From Pleodorina starrii (Eukaryota > Chlorophyta > Chlorophyceae > Chlamydomonadales > Volvocaceae), in the NCBI GenBank assembly GCA_030267565.1, contig BRXU01000034.1, forward strand, positions 513,501-577,500: a DNA stretch of 64,000 nucleotides, read 5' to 3'. Position numbers and translations under genes: made by a program. Of the stretch, positions 1 to 11,100 are shown one piece after another. The notes beneath the pieces are model-generated. The model was not told the DNA's origin. It did not search any database and saw nothing but the letters and a program-made list of their open reading frames with translations. How positions within the stretch are numbered: the stretch's first letter is position 1; every line of letters begins with the position of its first letter.

Positions 1-571
1 TGCTGCGCAGGCGCCGGTGGTCTCTTCGAGAGGCATCGGTGTGGCTCCAGGGGCGAAAAGGGAGGCGGAGCTGCGGGACATGGAGACAGGCCCAGAAACT
101 TGCCTGCGGCGTGAGCGCGACGCTCTGCGCGACCTCCTCGCTGAAAGACAGCAGCTGCGGCACCAAGCTCGAGAAGCCGGCCCGCAGCAGCAGGTTGCGT
201 CCGTAGAAGCCGTTGGGTCCAGCCTCGAACAAGAATTTTGAGGCGTTGAGACCCCAATGGACTAGGGCATCGGCCGAGTCCGCCGGTTTCCGGGCCGCCT
301 GCCAGAGCCCGGAAATGCACTGCGCAAAACTTATGTTTGCCGGGCAGCAGAAGCAGCCTCCTCGCCAACCAAGGGCGGCCATCTTCATTTCCCGTGATAG
401 GGTGTTTGGCAGGCCGCGAAGCACCTGCTCCTCAGCTGGGTCACGAACACGACGGGCTAGGACTTGCTCCTCATGAGCTGGCGGCGGCGGGGCATCGCCG
501 AACGGCTCCTCGGCTGCCGCGCCCGCTGCTGCCGCAGCCGGCGGGGTCCGCTGTGAGCGCGGTCTGGGCAT
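1..571 (-). CDS. Edge-truncated ORF, unknown protein
   Basis: An open frame begins at the ATG at 571 and stays open to the left edge of the window, about 190 codons. The product starts MPRPRSQRTPP, has an Ala/Pro-rich first 35 residues, and then becomes ordinary mixed-composition sequence with several Cys and Trp (for example GWRGGCFCCPAN and LNASKFLFEAGPNGFYGRN). I do not recognise a family. A perfect GC-type splice donor context (CAG followed by GCAAGT) lies after the residues VALTPQ, near position 90, so the exon may end there. The neighbourhood to its right is full of repeats, so this may be a transposon-encoded ORF rather than a host gene. The gene continues outside the window. Confidence 0.4.
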   Translation of the reverse strand, partial: MPRPRSQRTPPAAAAAGAAAEEPFGDAPPPPAHEEQVLARRVRDPAEEQVLRGLPNTLSREMKMAALGWRGGCFCCPANISFAQCISGLWQAARKPADSADALVHWGLNASKFLFEAGPNGFYGRNLLLRAGFSSLVPQLLSFSEEVAQSVALTPQASFWACLHVPQLRLPFRPWSHTDASRRDHRRLRS

Positions 572-848
572 TTCGCTCAGTCCGCAGATATCAGACAGTA
601 CTTGACAACGACTGTGTTATATGCCTGGCCGCTCCGTAAGCGTATACGTTTATTAGCTTTTTGTAAGTCCTTGCGACAAAACTCACGCCCAAATCTCGCG
701 TATCGATACGCCCGCAATTATAAATTGTTGCTCATGAGTGTCTCAAGTTTGTAGTTATGGTAACTTGCCGTAGCCGAGCGGGCGCGCGCGTCCTGTACCG
801 TCGACGCGTCTACTAGGAGTCGTACCGGAAGGCGACACACCCACACAC
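572..848. other. Intergenic, nothing recognised
   Basis: This short stretch upstream of the truncated ORF holds its presumed promoter. I see no convincing TATA box or gene. It is locally AT-richer than the coding regions. Confidence 0.4.
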
Positions 849-1307
849 TCAAACAACGATGGCAAGTGTTGCGTACACTATACCATTCCCACCATATATA
901 GTGATCGTAGGCGTTGTCGTTATGACATCAGACAATAGCCAATAGCCATTTACATGTTGTACTGGCTGTACGCCAGTAACGTGTGTCCATGTGTTCCCCC
1001 CACAACGAACTCCGGTCAAGGGGCGCACATCACTCATATACCCACGAGGTGAAAGTATTCCCGCAGTATCGCACTTGGGAGCCCTCTGGATCTGTGCCGG
1101 GAGGATGCCGAGCTTGACCTTGTCCCAAGAGGTCATCACGTCCCGCGTTTCCCTTGCAAAGGGAACATCAACAGCCCGCAGAAGGGGCTCATTGAAGGGG
1201 CACTCCGTTAGAACGTGGAAATCATCCCTTACCTCGTCCCCGCCAAATACCCTGCAAAGTTCGCTCGGCACGCGGTTTACGCGGCCGCCGTGCGAACCGA
1301 GACACAT
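849..1307 (-). pseudogene. Decayed LINE (non-LTR retrotransposon) 3' end
   Basis: The minus-strand translation contains a segment of the form LG..GRVNRVPSELCRVFGG, followed by DEVRDDFHVLTECPFNE. This resembles the C-terminal zinc-finger-like region after the reverse transcriptase of many non-LTR retrotransposons (normally C-x2-C, then H-x4-C). The first Cys pair is damaged, reading C-R-V-F where C-R-V-C would be expected. Upstream (1,310-1,480), short coding-like patches such as RYLNWMGVAYAPEEHKNLR are broken by stop codons. No RT core remains in the window. I read this as a dead 5'-truncated copy. An unrelated ORF cannot be excluded. Confidence 0.4.
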
Positions 1308-2070
1308 TTAGGTTCCAATAGCCAAGACGGAATCGCGTCAGCGGCGTGTGATGCCTACAGTACGTGGACGTACACACTCCCAAATGGTCTAACCGCTTCT
1401 TAAGTTCTTATGCTCCTCGGGGGCGTATGCAACACCCATCCAGTTCAGGTAACGGCACGCCGTAACACCGGGCCTCCCCCGATCCCTTTCTGCCTCTGTA
1501 GGATCGGCGCGATTTGTGCTTCGAACCCCCATTTCCCCCGTCTCCTAATCAGCACATTCTTGTCCCCCGTCGGAGTCGAACCTCCATGTTAGTGTCATCG
1601 CTGCCACGCCTTTGTTCGTTGCCTACCCCTGGTTCCCATTGGTTCCCAAGGCTTTCCTAGATGGCATGTAGGCCTCAAACCTCCGCTCCGTACGACACCC
1701 AAGGCCTTGTCTGAACCACTGGACGCTCAAACAGCGTAACATAAGGTCAGGGGCCCATACGCAGTTCATTCAGTTAGAGCTTGCGCATTAACGCAAGGAC
1801 TCCCTTGCGCCCTGCACCACGAGAAGCCCGGTCCATAGCGTAGGCCGAGAGTTACTTTGTGCGCTCTTTCAGGGGCCCTGGGGCCCGCTGCGCTGCTCCG
1901 AAATGCATCTTGGGTTGTTCATCACAATCAGGACCGGACGGAGCACAAGCTGGGTTTGGCCCTCGCTCTTTGTATACTTTTGTTACCGGTAAATTGTAGC
2001 CAACATTATTATCCATAGCTATACGCAGAGCATATTACAGCTGTACAGTAAAGCTGTACAGCTGTACAGC

Positions 2071-2099
2071 TTAGGGTTTTAGGGTTTTTAGGGTTTTAG
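2071..2099 (+). repeat. Interstitial telomere-type repeat
   Basis: Three consecutive TTTTAGGG-like units, one with an extra T, match the Chlamydomonas-type telomere repeat. They sit in intergenic DNA directly before a duplicated 38-bp unit. Confidence 0.75.
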
Positions 2100-2180
2100 C
2101 CATCGTACGTAAGCTATGGAATGCTCGGGAATAGCCTTAGCCTTAGCCATCGTACGTAAGCTATGGAATGCTCGGGAATA
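2096..2180. repeat. 38-bp direct repeat, two copies
   Basis: A unit beginning ttagccatcgtacgtaag occurs at 2,096-2,133 and again at 2,143-2,180, offset by 47 bp. The two copies appear identical by eye and abut the telomere-type patch. Confidence 0.8.
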
Positions 2181-3920
2181 CTTGGAGAAAACGAGAACTG
2201 CTATCTAGGGCATGCCAGTCGCTCCCGGCCATTGGAATTGCAACTGATCCCATACGGTCCCATGATACCACCTTCCAGATACGGTCCCATGATCCCATCA
2301 CACAGGAATGCCGCAAACTGAGATCTGACAGAACAGATGTGCCGTAGAAAAATCATACGGGTTAAATGGTTAATCGTGCAATTGTTCGCACGTGCGATTT
2401 TTATTTTTACCCGACAACTGTGTTTGCGCGGTTGCACTGTAACCGAATGTTTGGCCATGATAGGGCCGTGGTCCTAATGGGGCAACGCGGCAGCCTAACC
2501 GTACTACTCTAGGCCTTTAGCCTAGAGCTTCAGACACTCATGTACCGTGCCCAATGAAGTTATGTGCATGTTGGGGACATTGACTCAATGAGAACTATTT
2601 TCATATGCCGAGGTGGGCCAGCTGGTCCGCTCTGGTCCGCTGGCTCCCCCATTTTGGGGTCTGAGGCCCAGCTTAAGGAGGAAAGTCTTTCCCATATTCC
2701 AAATGCGGGACTGCCGAAGGCCCTTACTTGTCAAGTATCGATGTTCCGAAAGTCGGTTCCCGCGTTGTAAAGTATCGTACTTTCCTAAACGACAAGCTTT
2801 ACAGCTCCAGGCAAAACAAAACCGCCCAGATACAGATACATAAGATACAGATACACAAGCGCCAATAAAGAAAAGCCGTACACAAGTGCCAAAAAAGCGG
2901 TCAAAAAAAAGAAAAGCCGTATTGGACGAATTGCACGATGGGAAATTGTATTACTTTCTTTTCTTTTCCTTTCAATTCTCACAATAATTGCTGCACACGC
3001 CTGACATCGCGGCTATGGAGTTCGAGATCCTTTCGGCTGTGACTTCTGTTGGTCCCCAGCAAGGCGTATTCGTGGCGCGCATCCTCCACGTCGCCGATTC
3101 CTTACAGCCGGATTCCAGGAAGGCTGCGCTGCTAATCATCCGCAGTGCCGAGGATGGAAATTGGGTACGGAAATTCGGAAATTCGTCCACATATAACTCT
3201 GTTGGTGCCTAATGTCCCCTGCGCCGTAATTTGGGCCGGGACACGGAAAATGCTGTACATTCATCGCACATGCGGATTCAGACTACACTCTCGCTGTAAG
3301 AAACTTTCATTTTATAGTCGTAGTCACGGCTACAGTGTCAGTTTTGTGCGCGAAGCTCCTCGGGGAGCTGCCCGGCCCCAACATCGTCGAAATTGGGCGG
3401 AAAAATTTGGGCCAGTTGCCAGTTTGGCTATGCAACTCACTCAAAACATGCACTGGCCCGTACCAATAGCGTCTAGGACCTTATATGACACCTTAGGCAT
3501 GCCCTTGAAGCCCGGCGAGAAGCGGTCTCGTGCTCCGCGGTTTGGGCCGTCGGTTCCTGGGCATGGCCGATGGTTTCCGTCGCGCGGTCGAAGACGGCAA
3601 ACCGGCTACAAGAGGCTTGCCAATACGTTTAAACATTAATTCTTTGATGAGGCTGTGGTGGAATGGCGGAGTTCTGAGGGATAGGCGCTGTTGGACCACC
3701 TTTTCTGCGGTGGCCCAAATCAGGGAACCCCCCGTTTTCAGCCCTAAAATTTGGCGCTCTCAATTGTCGCCAAAGCTAAAGCCCAACGCTGCCGCAGTTA
3801 TACGACGGATAGTACATATTATTACGATGTAAACGCGCCGCGAATGACATCTTAAGTCGCTAAAATGAATGTTTGCGGTCCATTTTTCTCATCTGGCCCA
3901 AATATGGCACCGACAGAGTT

Positions 3921-4086
3921 AGGGCCCGATTACATATGCACGAAACTGTGTCTTGCAATAAGACCAATAAGTCGGGAATCAGTATAAAATAGGGGGTATT
4001 GTGCTTAAATGGATTAATGCAAGATTTCACCAGGGGCAGGGGGGGGTAAGGAAAGAAGTAAAGACACCCCATGCTCAAAATCGAAA
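3921..4086 (+). repeat. Inverted dispersed repeat, copy 1
   Basis: This segment starts agggcccgattacatatgc and ends near accccatgct. It is clearly related to the reverse complement of 7,666-7,893. The best matches are the first ~20 bp, the block gcaggggggggtaag, and the accccatgct end. The two copies face each other across 3.6 kb, as terminal inverted repeats of a DNA transposon would. No transposase is recognisable between them. Confidence 0.65.
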
Positions 4087-7000
4087 GATCTTTGCATAAG
4101 GAGTCCAACAAGGGGTTGGTGTCGGCTTCCTTGAAGCCGGAAAAAGGGCGGGGCCCCGTTCAATCCGTACGGGTGGAGTTGAAGGGCTAGGGCGGCGAGG
4201 GCGTGAAGTGTGAGAGTGTCAACATTCCTGCTGATAGACAGCCAGAGCTTTCAGCAATCCGCCCCCTGTTTAGCATCGCGCGCCGTCTCGGCACTGTGCA
4301 ACTCTTCCGGCCAGCGCATTGGCTGAAGTTACTTGACAGTGTATCATTTACACATCACGCAGGCTGACTTGCCAATAGAAGTACAGCGGAACTGTTTGAG
4401 AGGGTCGCGATGATGACGTGCAGTTGCCGACGAGAATGCACAGGCTTCGCTACCGAGGTATTCGTCGTAGAGGAGGCTTGACAACTTTAACATTAGGACA
4501 GGGAATGAAGAAGTCCCCAAGGTTGCCGACTGGACTTGTTGGGCGGCCCGCAGATGAATCGTGCGTGCATTGGCGGCTTGGCGTCCAACAACCAGCAGTT
4601 TGCCCCTCATGATTTGCTCCTTGCAACCTTTGTAATAGTAATATGCGTCAAGACGATCGGACCGGCTAGCAGAGCTGTGGTGTGGTCGCGGGAAGAATGT
4701 TCGCAAAGCAAACATAGTTTGTTTCCGAAACGAAGTTTCATTTCACGCCGTCATGTCAGAATTCCACTTTAAGGAACGATGAATCTTCTGGAATTAATTA
4801 TAGGCCGAGAGGTGTTGGTTTGACCTCGGCCTCGGTCCATGGAGACTGCCAAACTGGTTTGTACTCATGCGATGTTGGGTTCCAATAATAAATTTACCGT
4901 GCAATAAAGAATGTAATCTTTTACTTATGCAGACTTTCCGTTGGCCGAAAGTCTACACTTGTCCAAGTACTTCCCAGAACCCAGAACCCAGAACCCAGAT
5001 CCCACGTCCCACACACGCACGCACGGACATGGGCAATCCTACAGGGCGGGGCCCCCCTGGGCGCTTCGCGCTGGGGCCCCGCCCAAAAATGCTTTTAAAA
5101 ATGAATTTGGACCTGGGTAGGAAAAGTTATAGCCTGCCAAAGTGGGTCGTACGGCAAGGGGGGAGGGGGGGGTCTGGGTCTCGGAGACTTTCTTCCTTAC
5201 CCTTTCCAACTTTTTCAACAACGCCTAGATTGTAAAACTAACCTCACAGAGCAATTCCCTAACGTAATATCTATCGTTTCCGCTTATCAGAGGCACTATA
5301 GCGTACTGGGTGTAGTCGGTCCTCTTTACATGCTCATGTCAAGTGACGTCTATGGTCGATAACGACAAACCAACATTGTCTCCCATAAAGAAAAAGCCAG
5401 GAACAAGGACGAGGGTACTTTGGGTGCGAGTGGTGGTGCGTAACGCGGCGGCTGGAACGTCGCATCGTAAAGTGGACAAGGCCCGGCCTGAGCGGCAGCG
5501 CTTCTCTTAAATGACTGCTGTCGAGTGGATTGTAATTGATACGTTGAGACATTATTTTGTGAATGTGAAAAGTTATAAGGCGGTTTGGTTGTTTGTGTGG
5601 AAATGGACAAACCTGGGCATTACGGCTTCCGTTCGGCACTCTTTACTTGCATTCGCGTACAATGTTATATATTCATGACCATAATGACAGGATTTCGTTA
5701 GATACACAGACGGCCATAAATACGGTGTACCACAAAGTCTCCAAAAAGCGGACGAGATGCACGACGCTGGACGACACATGATGGGAATAATGTTTGTGGT
5801 GATGCGCCGATGCCGCCTTATCGAAAGTGTATTGTCATAGGATTTGATATAATACAAGCAAAAGGACTCCCGAAAACGAGCCAAGTATGCAATCGTTCTC
5901 CGTTGCTCAAGTCGCCGATTGGACAGGTCGCCGGAGTGCTGGTGGTGCTCATCCTTGCGGCCGACGACAAATACGAGATCTGGGCGGCCGAGGACGGTAT
6001 ATGGCCACCTTTCAACGTGAGTTCGTTGGGACAGCGGACATCGCACGGATGTGCGGCCGTTGTGCGGCATGCGTTTTTTGGGCCGAATCCATGCCATTTC
6101 GAGTGCTGTATACACGTTCACCCGATTGTTAGCTTGTTAGCCATGCCGAAGATTAGCACAGCGCTTTGGACGGTTGTGTAGCCAGGCCCTTTAGCCGCAC
6201 TTCCTTTGCCGCTTGTGCTTGATGAATGCTTAACTGGTCCTGCTGCATGTGTCCGTCATGCGACTTTTTTCAGGTGCACGTGCATCGAGAAGAACGACGG
6301 CACCGCCACAAGACGGTGGTAGAGCAAACGCCGTGTACCTCATCATGATCGCCTGCTTCTCGCCAGGAGTGGCGCACCTTCGAGAACGCGTTTTCGCAGT
6401 CCTCCGTGCGAAGCCAACGACGGCAGCCATGACTGCTCTCGCACATACGGCTTTACAACACACGAATCCCATCGCCGACACACACACACACGCACACACA
6501 CCCGGTCTTGAAGACACGTTGGGTTGGCAAGTACAACCGAATGCAGCCTGGCAGGAGGCCGCGCTCCTTCCGCGTTCCGTGCAACCACGTCCTCACAATC
6601 AACGTCCCCACGATGGTACCCACGGCCTAGGAACACCCGTACACCGGTGCTTGTACTCCGTCAGGGGAAACACATTTCCGTCATCCCGCCATTGACCGTT
6701 CATGCCACACTATGTCGTGCCGTGTCCTCACCGTCGTCGTCAGAACCCGCATTCCCGCCGGCTACATCGGCCCTGAAGCCCACAGTAGGGCCCATGTCGC
6801 CGGCGCTACCCTTATCGGCGGCCTTTGAGCCGGGCTCGCATGCCCATACATGCTGTGGCACCACACAACACCTGGAACAACACCCACAGCCACGGGGATG
6901 TGGTACTGTTATTGTTGCACGCCGCTTTAAATGCTGATGCAAGCGAAGAAGTTTCACATGTTGTTACTGCTGTACTGCTGCTGTACGTACGGCAGCTGCT

Positions 7001-7325
7001 GTTTTGGTATTTTGCTAGCGCACACGCGCGTTGCAGAGCAGCCTTCTTGGCCTGCTCCTGTTTTCGCGCCTGAGTCTGCTCATGTTGCAACGCCAGAAGG
7101 CCGGCCCCGGCATCAGCTTGGCACTGCATTTATAACGGACAATGTGGCCGCCCTGCGGACGCCATGAAGCCGTCAACTTTGCCGCTAGGCCCGCCGCTGA
7201 AGTCAGCTTGAGAAGCGGGGCCGAAACATGAAATTCGTGCTGCAATAAGTACGCCGTCGACTCCTTGAGACTCTCGCGCCATGTAATCGGCCTCAGTGCA
7301 AGGTGAAAGGCCGCTTTCCTTTTTA
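4087..7325. other. Interior between inverted repeats, no gene recognised
   Basis: This 3.2-kb interior has only short ORFs in several frames; the longest is about 180 codons on minus at 5,573-6,121, with no motif I recognise. It holds four CCCAGAA units (4,974-5,000), a GC-rich hairpin (5,044-5,084), a third partial copy of the G-rich repeat (5,148-5,210) and a CA run (6,478-6,502). It could be a non-autonomous element or accumulated TE debris. Confidence 0.35.
5044..5084. repeat. GC-rich perfect hairpin
   Basis: The arms GGGCGGGGCCCC (5,044-5,055) and GGGGCCCCGCCC (5,073-5,084) are perfectly complementary over 12 bp. A smaller hairpin, GCGC-TTC-GCGC, sits inside the loop. The left-arm sequence recurs without a partner at about 4,147. 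Confidence 0.75.
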
Positions 7326-7545
7326 CGATTTTCGTCCGAAAAGCGTACACGACAAAGTTCTCGCCGTACATTGCTGCGGTCGCGACTTGCGGTCAGCCGG
7401 ATCACCGTGCTCGTCCAAATAAGCATGCACGACAAATTCACTGTCGTAAGTTAATACCACCTTCACATCGGTTGCGGCCAGCCTTGCCAACTTGCTCGTC
7501 CAAAAAAACGTGCACGACAAAGTGCTTGCCGTAAATTAATTCGAC
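7326..7545. repeat. Imperfect tandem repeat, ~79-85 bp x 3
   Basis: Three copies begin with tcgtcc at 7,332, 7,411 and 7,496. Each contains tgcacgacaaa (or tacacgacaaa) followed by a gccgtaa-type end. The period varies between 79 and 85 bp and is not a multiple of 3. The similar minus-strand peptides (YGKHFVVHVFLDE and relatives) therefore fall in different frames, so the repeat is satellite-like rather than coding. Confidence 0.65.
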
Positions 7546-7665
7546 CTTCTCCAAAGCCATATACACACACATTGCGATGGTGGTTTGCAAAAAAAACGCG
7601 TTTTTAATGACAGCCGTACAGGATCGTACCGTACGGCAGGGGTGGGGGGGGTCTGGGGGGGTTTC

Positions 7666-7893
7666 GGCCAACATTTTTAGCATGGGGTTTGAAACTATTT
7701 TTCTTACCCCCCCCTGCCAGGGGTATGAAAACTTGCAAAAATTGCCCGATTCGCGCTCAAACTCAAACATTATCTAGCAAAATCAACGTTTTCGCCTCAA
7801 AGTTCATAATGCCAATGTAAACGAAAATTACCTTTCCGCCTGATTTTGCCCAAAAGGTACGAAACTAGTTTCCTGCATATGTAATCGGGCCCT
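7666..7893 (-). repeat. Inverted dispersed repeat, copy 2
   Basis: The reverse complement of this segment aligns with 3,921-4,086. It starts agggcccgattacatatgc on the minus strand and ends in the same accccatgct block. It is about 60 bp longer than copy 1. Immediately outside it (7,895-7,955) a tattctgtaat.aattgc unit is duplicated. Confidence 0.65.
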
Positions 7894-8107
7894 TACATAT
7901 TCTGTAATGAATTGCGTCCTCGGTGCGCCATATACACATTCTGTAATAAATTGCAATCTTCCTTGTCACATTGTCAGAATTCCTATGTCCATAAAGATCT
8001 GAATTTCGGCGCGTACCGATATTGCTTGCCAACTTATCCCAAGCATTATTGAGGCGTCCAGCCGTCTCAAGCCACACGTATACTATATCTACGAAGCATT
8101 GTGCACA

Positions 8108-11100
8108 ATGCGTTGGCGTAAATCATTGTCAGGTATCGGTACACCATTGACCTTGCTCGGGCTGTTCGTTTCTTTGAGCCTAGCGCCGCACTTCGCGAGC
8201 TCTCAAACACGTGAGACAACCGGCACCGCCATTGGTTCGGCCAAATCCGTTGCCGGTGGCGTGCGTCGAAGCCGGGGGCGCCCGCACCATTACTCAACGT
8301 TCATGGAGCGGTCGCCGTGCGCCATCCTGGAGCGGCGCTACGTTTCCTCGCCGCTGGAGCAAAAGTGGCTCCAAGCGGCCTCCACATGGAAAGCGGCGGG
8401 CAACGGGAATGTCGCCGACATCACGCCGTATTGCACACTTCTCACCGAGAGCAAAGCCGACATCCAGCGCATGCTGGATCTAGTATCCGCGCTGATGAAA
8501 TCCAACACGACGCTGTCGGACGCGCCCGATGCGGATGCCGTACTATCGTATTTCAACATTACGATGCAATGCGGGCCGTACACCTTCACACAGAAGGAAC
8601 ACATCGAGTAAGCTGGCTGCCGTGGCGGGCCGGAGGTTGCCTCCCGAACCTGTCAGGACTGTCAAGGGCGGATGGGTGGGTTGGGATCGGCGGAAAGGCT
8701 TGGCAGCATCTTGTCAGTGACCAACGGGTCAAGACAACGTTGTGGAGCTGCTTTCCATCAATCCACAATGGCCGCCACCCCATCGCCAGCACTGATGCAA
8801 CGCAAGGCACACACAGCGATGCAGGGGGACCGGGAAGACAGGGTCGATATCCCGGCCCCGTATAGGCCGGGCTCCGGCCTAGACGTGGATAACACCCCCT
8901 CCAGCCGTTGTATCGTATCGTACCGGAATCTCTGAGCCCCCGCACGGTATGGGCAGGCACCTTCCTTTCCCGTTCCCCTGTTCCCACTATGCTGCGAAAC
9001 CACGACATCCTGAAACCTCCGCCTCCGTCCCCGCCCCGGGCTCCCCATCCCCTGCCCTGGCAGACCTCTGGTGGCCGCGCTGCGCCACCCCTTCTCCATC
9101 CAGTGCCCGTCCTCCTTCTCGCAGCTTCCCAACCCTCCCGCCGACATCTTCAGCAAGGAATACGTGCTGCTTGCGGGCTGGAGGGGGCAGGTGCAGGCGG
9201 CAAGGGACAAGTAAGTGACCAAACTGGGGAGGTACCGCAGCGAAGGGACGGAGACTGGAGGCGACTGGGGGGCAAGTGCGCGGCGGATGGGCGGATGGGA
9301 AGGCGAGAGGACGGTGAAATGCGTGGGAGGAAGGAGCTCGTGGGCGCAGAGCCGCGAAGCCGAGCCGCAGCGTCGAGCGCAAGGGCCGGGTCAGGGGCTC
9401 TGCATCTGAGACGCAAAAGGGGTGTGTGGCAGGGCCGGATCCAAACCAACAACAATAACAACAACAACAACAACAAGGCAGGGGCAGCGCATTGTGTGGT
9501 ACGCCTGGGGTTGCGAGCCCATTGTGTTGGGGCTCGCTCTCGGGGCCGGAGAGGAGAGGGAGGCGGACCAGCTAACGGTAGCGGGTCGTGAAGGTGCGGA
9601 TCTCCGGGAGAGCCAGGACCTCGTACACCCTACCCTACCATACCAGGTAGTGATGGTGCGGCAGAGGCGCACGGCTTGGCCCGCGGCGGCCGCGCGGCGC
9701 GGCGGGGGGCGCGGCGCGGCACGCTCGTCTTGGTTGACGTGTATGGCGCGCGCCCTTGGTTGTGTACGACACAGGTACTACATTGACGCCGGCGCGGGTG
9801 TCGGCTACCTCGCCAACTCAAACCAGTATTGGATGATGGAGACCTATGAGGCCCGAGGCATCTCCATGGACAGGGCGCTGTTCTGGGAGGCCCAAGAAGC
9901 CAACGGTAAGCTGCCGTACTAGGTGGTTGAGGGCGGGCGGTTACGAAACGAAGATGAAACCAGCTGAGGCGGTCGATTGGGGCGGAGGGGCGGGCGGGCG
10001 GAAGGGGTTGGGCGGTTGGAAAACGGTGGGCGCAGTCCAGAATCGTCGGTTGAGGTGGTTGGCGCGAGGCACCTGTAAACGGTACCGCCAGCAACGGGGT
10101 AAAGGGCACCGATGTGGGACCCAGCAGGCCACGTAAGAGTCCCACGAAGGCAACCACACCGATTACACGACCAGGTCCGTTCATGGCGAGGGGTGCATCA
10201 GTTGGTGTTCGCAGCGAGCGATGTCGCGGTTTGGTTGTTGTTTCCTGTCGTCGTCGTCGTCGTCGCCGTCGTGTCCAGCCCACCCATGCCGTACTGCCGT
10301 ACACCCAAGGCTCGTACCAGAGCGTCGGCCTGTCGGCACGACCCGACTCAGCCCCCAACGCCTGCCCACGGCGCCGCTGGGAGTACCCTGCCCTACCCGG
10401 CCCTACCCTGCCCTGCCCTACCCGGCCCGGCCCTGCCCGGCCCTTCTCACTCCGCAGGGCCCGACCTGTTTCAGGACGTACCCCCGCGCTTCTTCCCAGC
10501 ATTCGCCTTCTACAACATCCCCGCGCCGGCGGACCTCAATGACGGCCGCAACCCGCTCAATGTGGTAACCCGGCTGGCGCGCCCCCAGGATTTCGTGTCA
10601 GTCAAGGTGGGGTGGCCGGGCCGTTGGACTCATACACATGGGGGCAGGTGGGAGGGTTGTCATGAGGACACCGCGGAGTGGATAGATGGGGGAGGGGAGG
10701 GGAGGCTCGCACGACACCAGGCTACGATAAATGAATGACTGAATGAATGATGAATGAATGAGTGAAGGCGATGAGGAAGTCGAGGCGTGATGACGAGCAG
10801 AGCCCGGGGACTACGAGGGGGTTGAGCAAGGTGGCGTGGAGGCACGCCGCCCCCTTGGATGCGGTGGTGCAGCGTTATCCAGCTGCACAAGCTGTGCCCC
10901 TCGCTCATTTCGATAGATCGATACTCCGGACACACATTGCCTCGTCAGTGAACGTGACTTTTGTCTCTCTCATATAGTTATACTAGTTGCATCAGCGCCA
11001 CTAACCTGGCGATTTTCCCCGCAACGGACTTCCGTACTGTGTTGCCGCCGCATTTCGCACTACACGCGCTGCCCGTACTTCTCCGTTGTCGATGGGAGCG

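Larger units (their letters stand above)
1310..3920. other. Gene-free repeat-rich stretch
   Basis: I recognise no complete gene here. The left part may be older LINE sequence. It contains short palindromic units of the form agctgtacagct (2,035-2,070), a telomere-unit patch (2,071-2,099), a 38-bp direct repeat (2,096-2,133 and 2,143-2,180), two copies of a catacggtcccatga unit (about 2,250-2,290) and short agatac repeats (2,828-2,858). Open frames around 2,988-3,640 are short and lack any motif I know. Confidence 0.4.

Noticed and set aside
1500..1600. tRNA-like GGTTCGA motifs on the minus strand near 1,520 and 1,575
   Set aside because: The flanking bases do not form a 5-bp T-arm or an acceptor stem, so the matches to the TPsiC consensus are chance.
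2071..2099. Chromosome end marked by telomere repeats
   Set aside because: Only three units are present and unique sequence with genes continues on both sides, so it is an interstitial patch.
10245..10270. CRISPR-like or regulatory meaning for the GTC trinucleotide run
   Set aside because: It is a simple microsatellite in an intron with no spacer structure.
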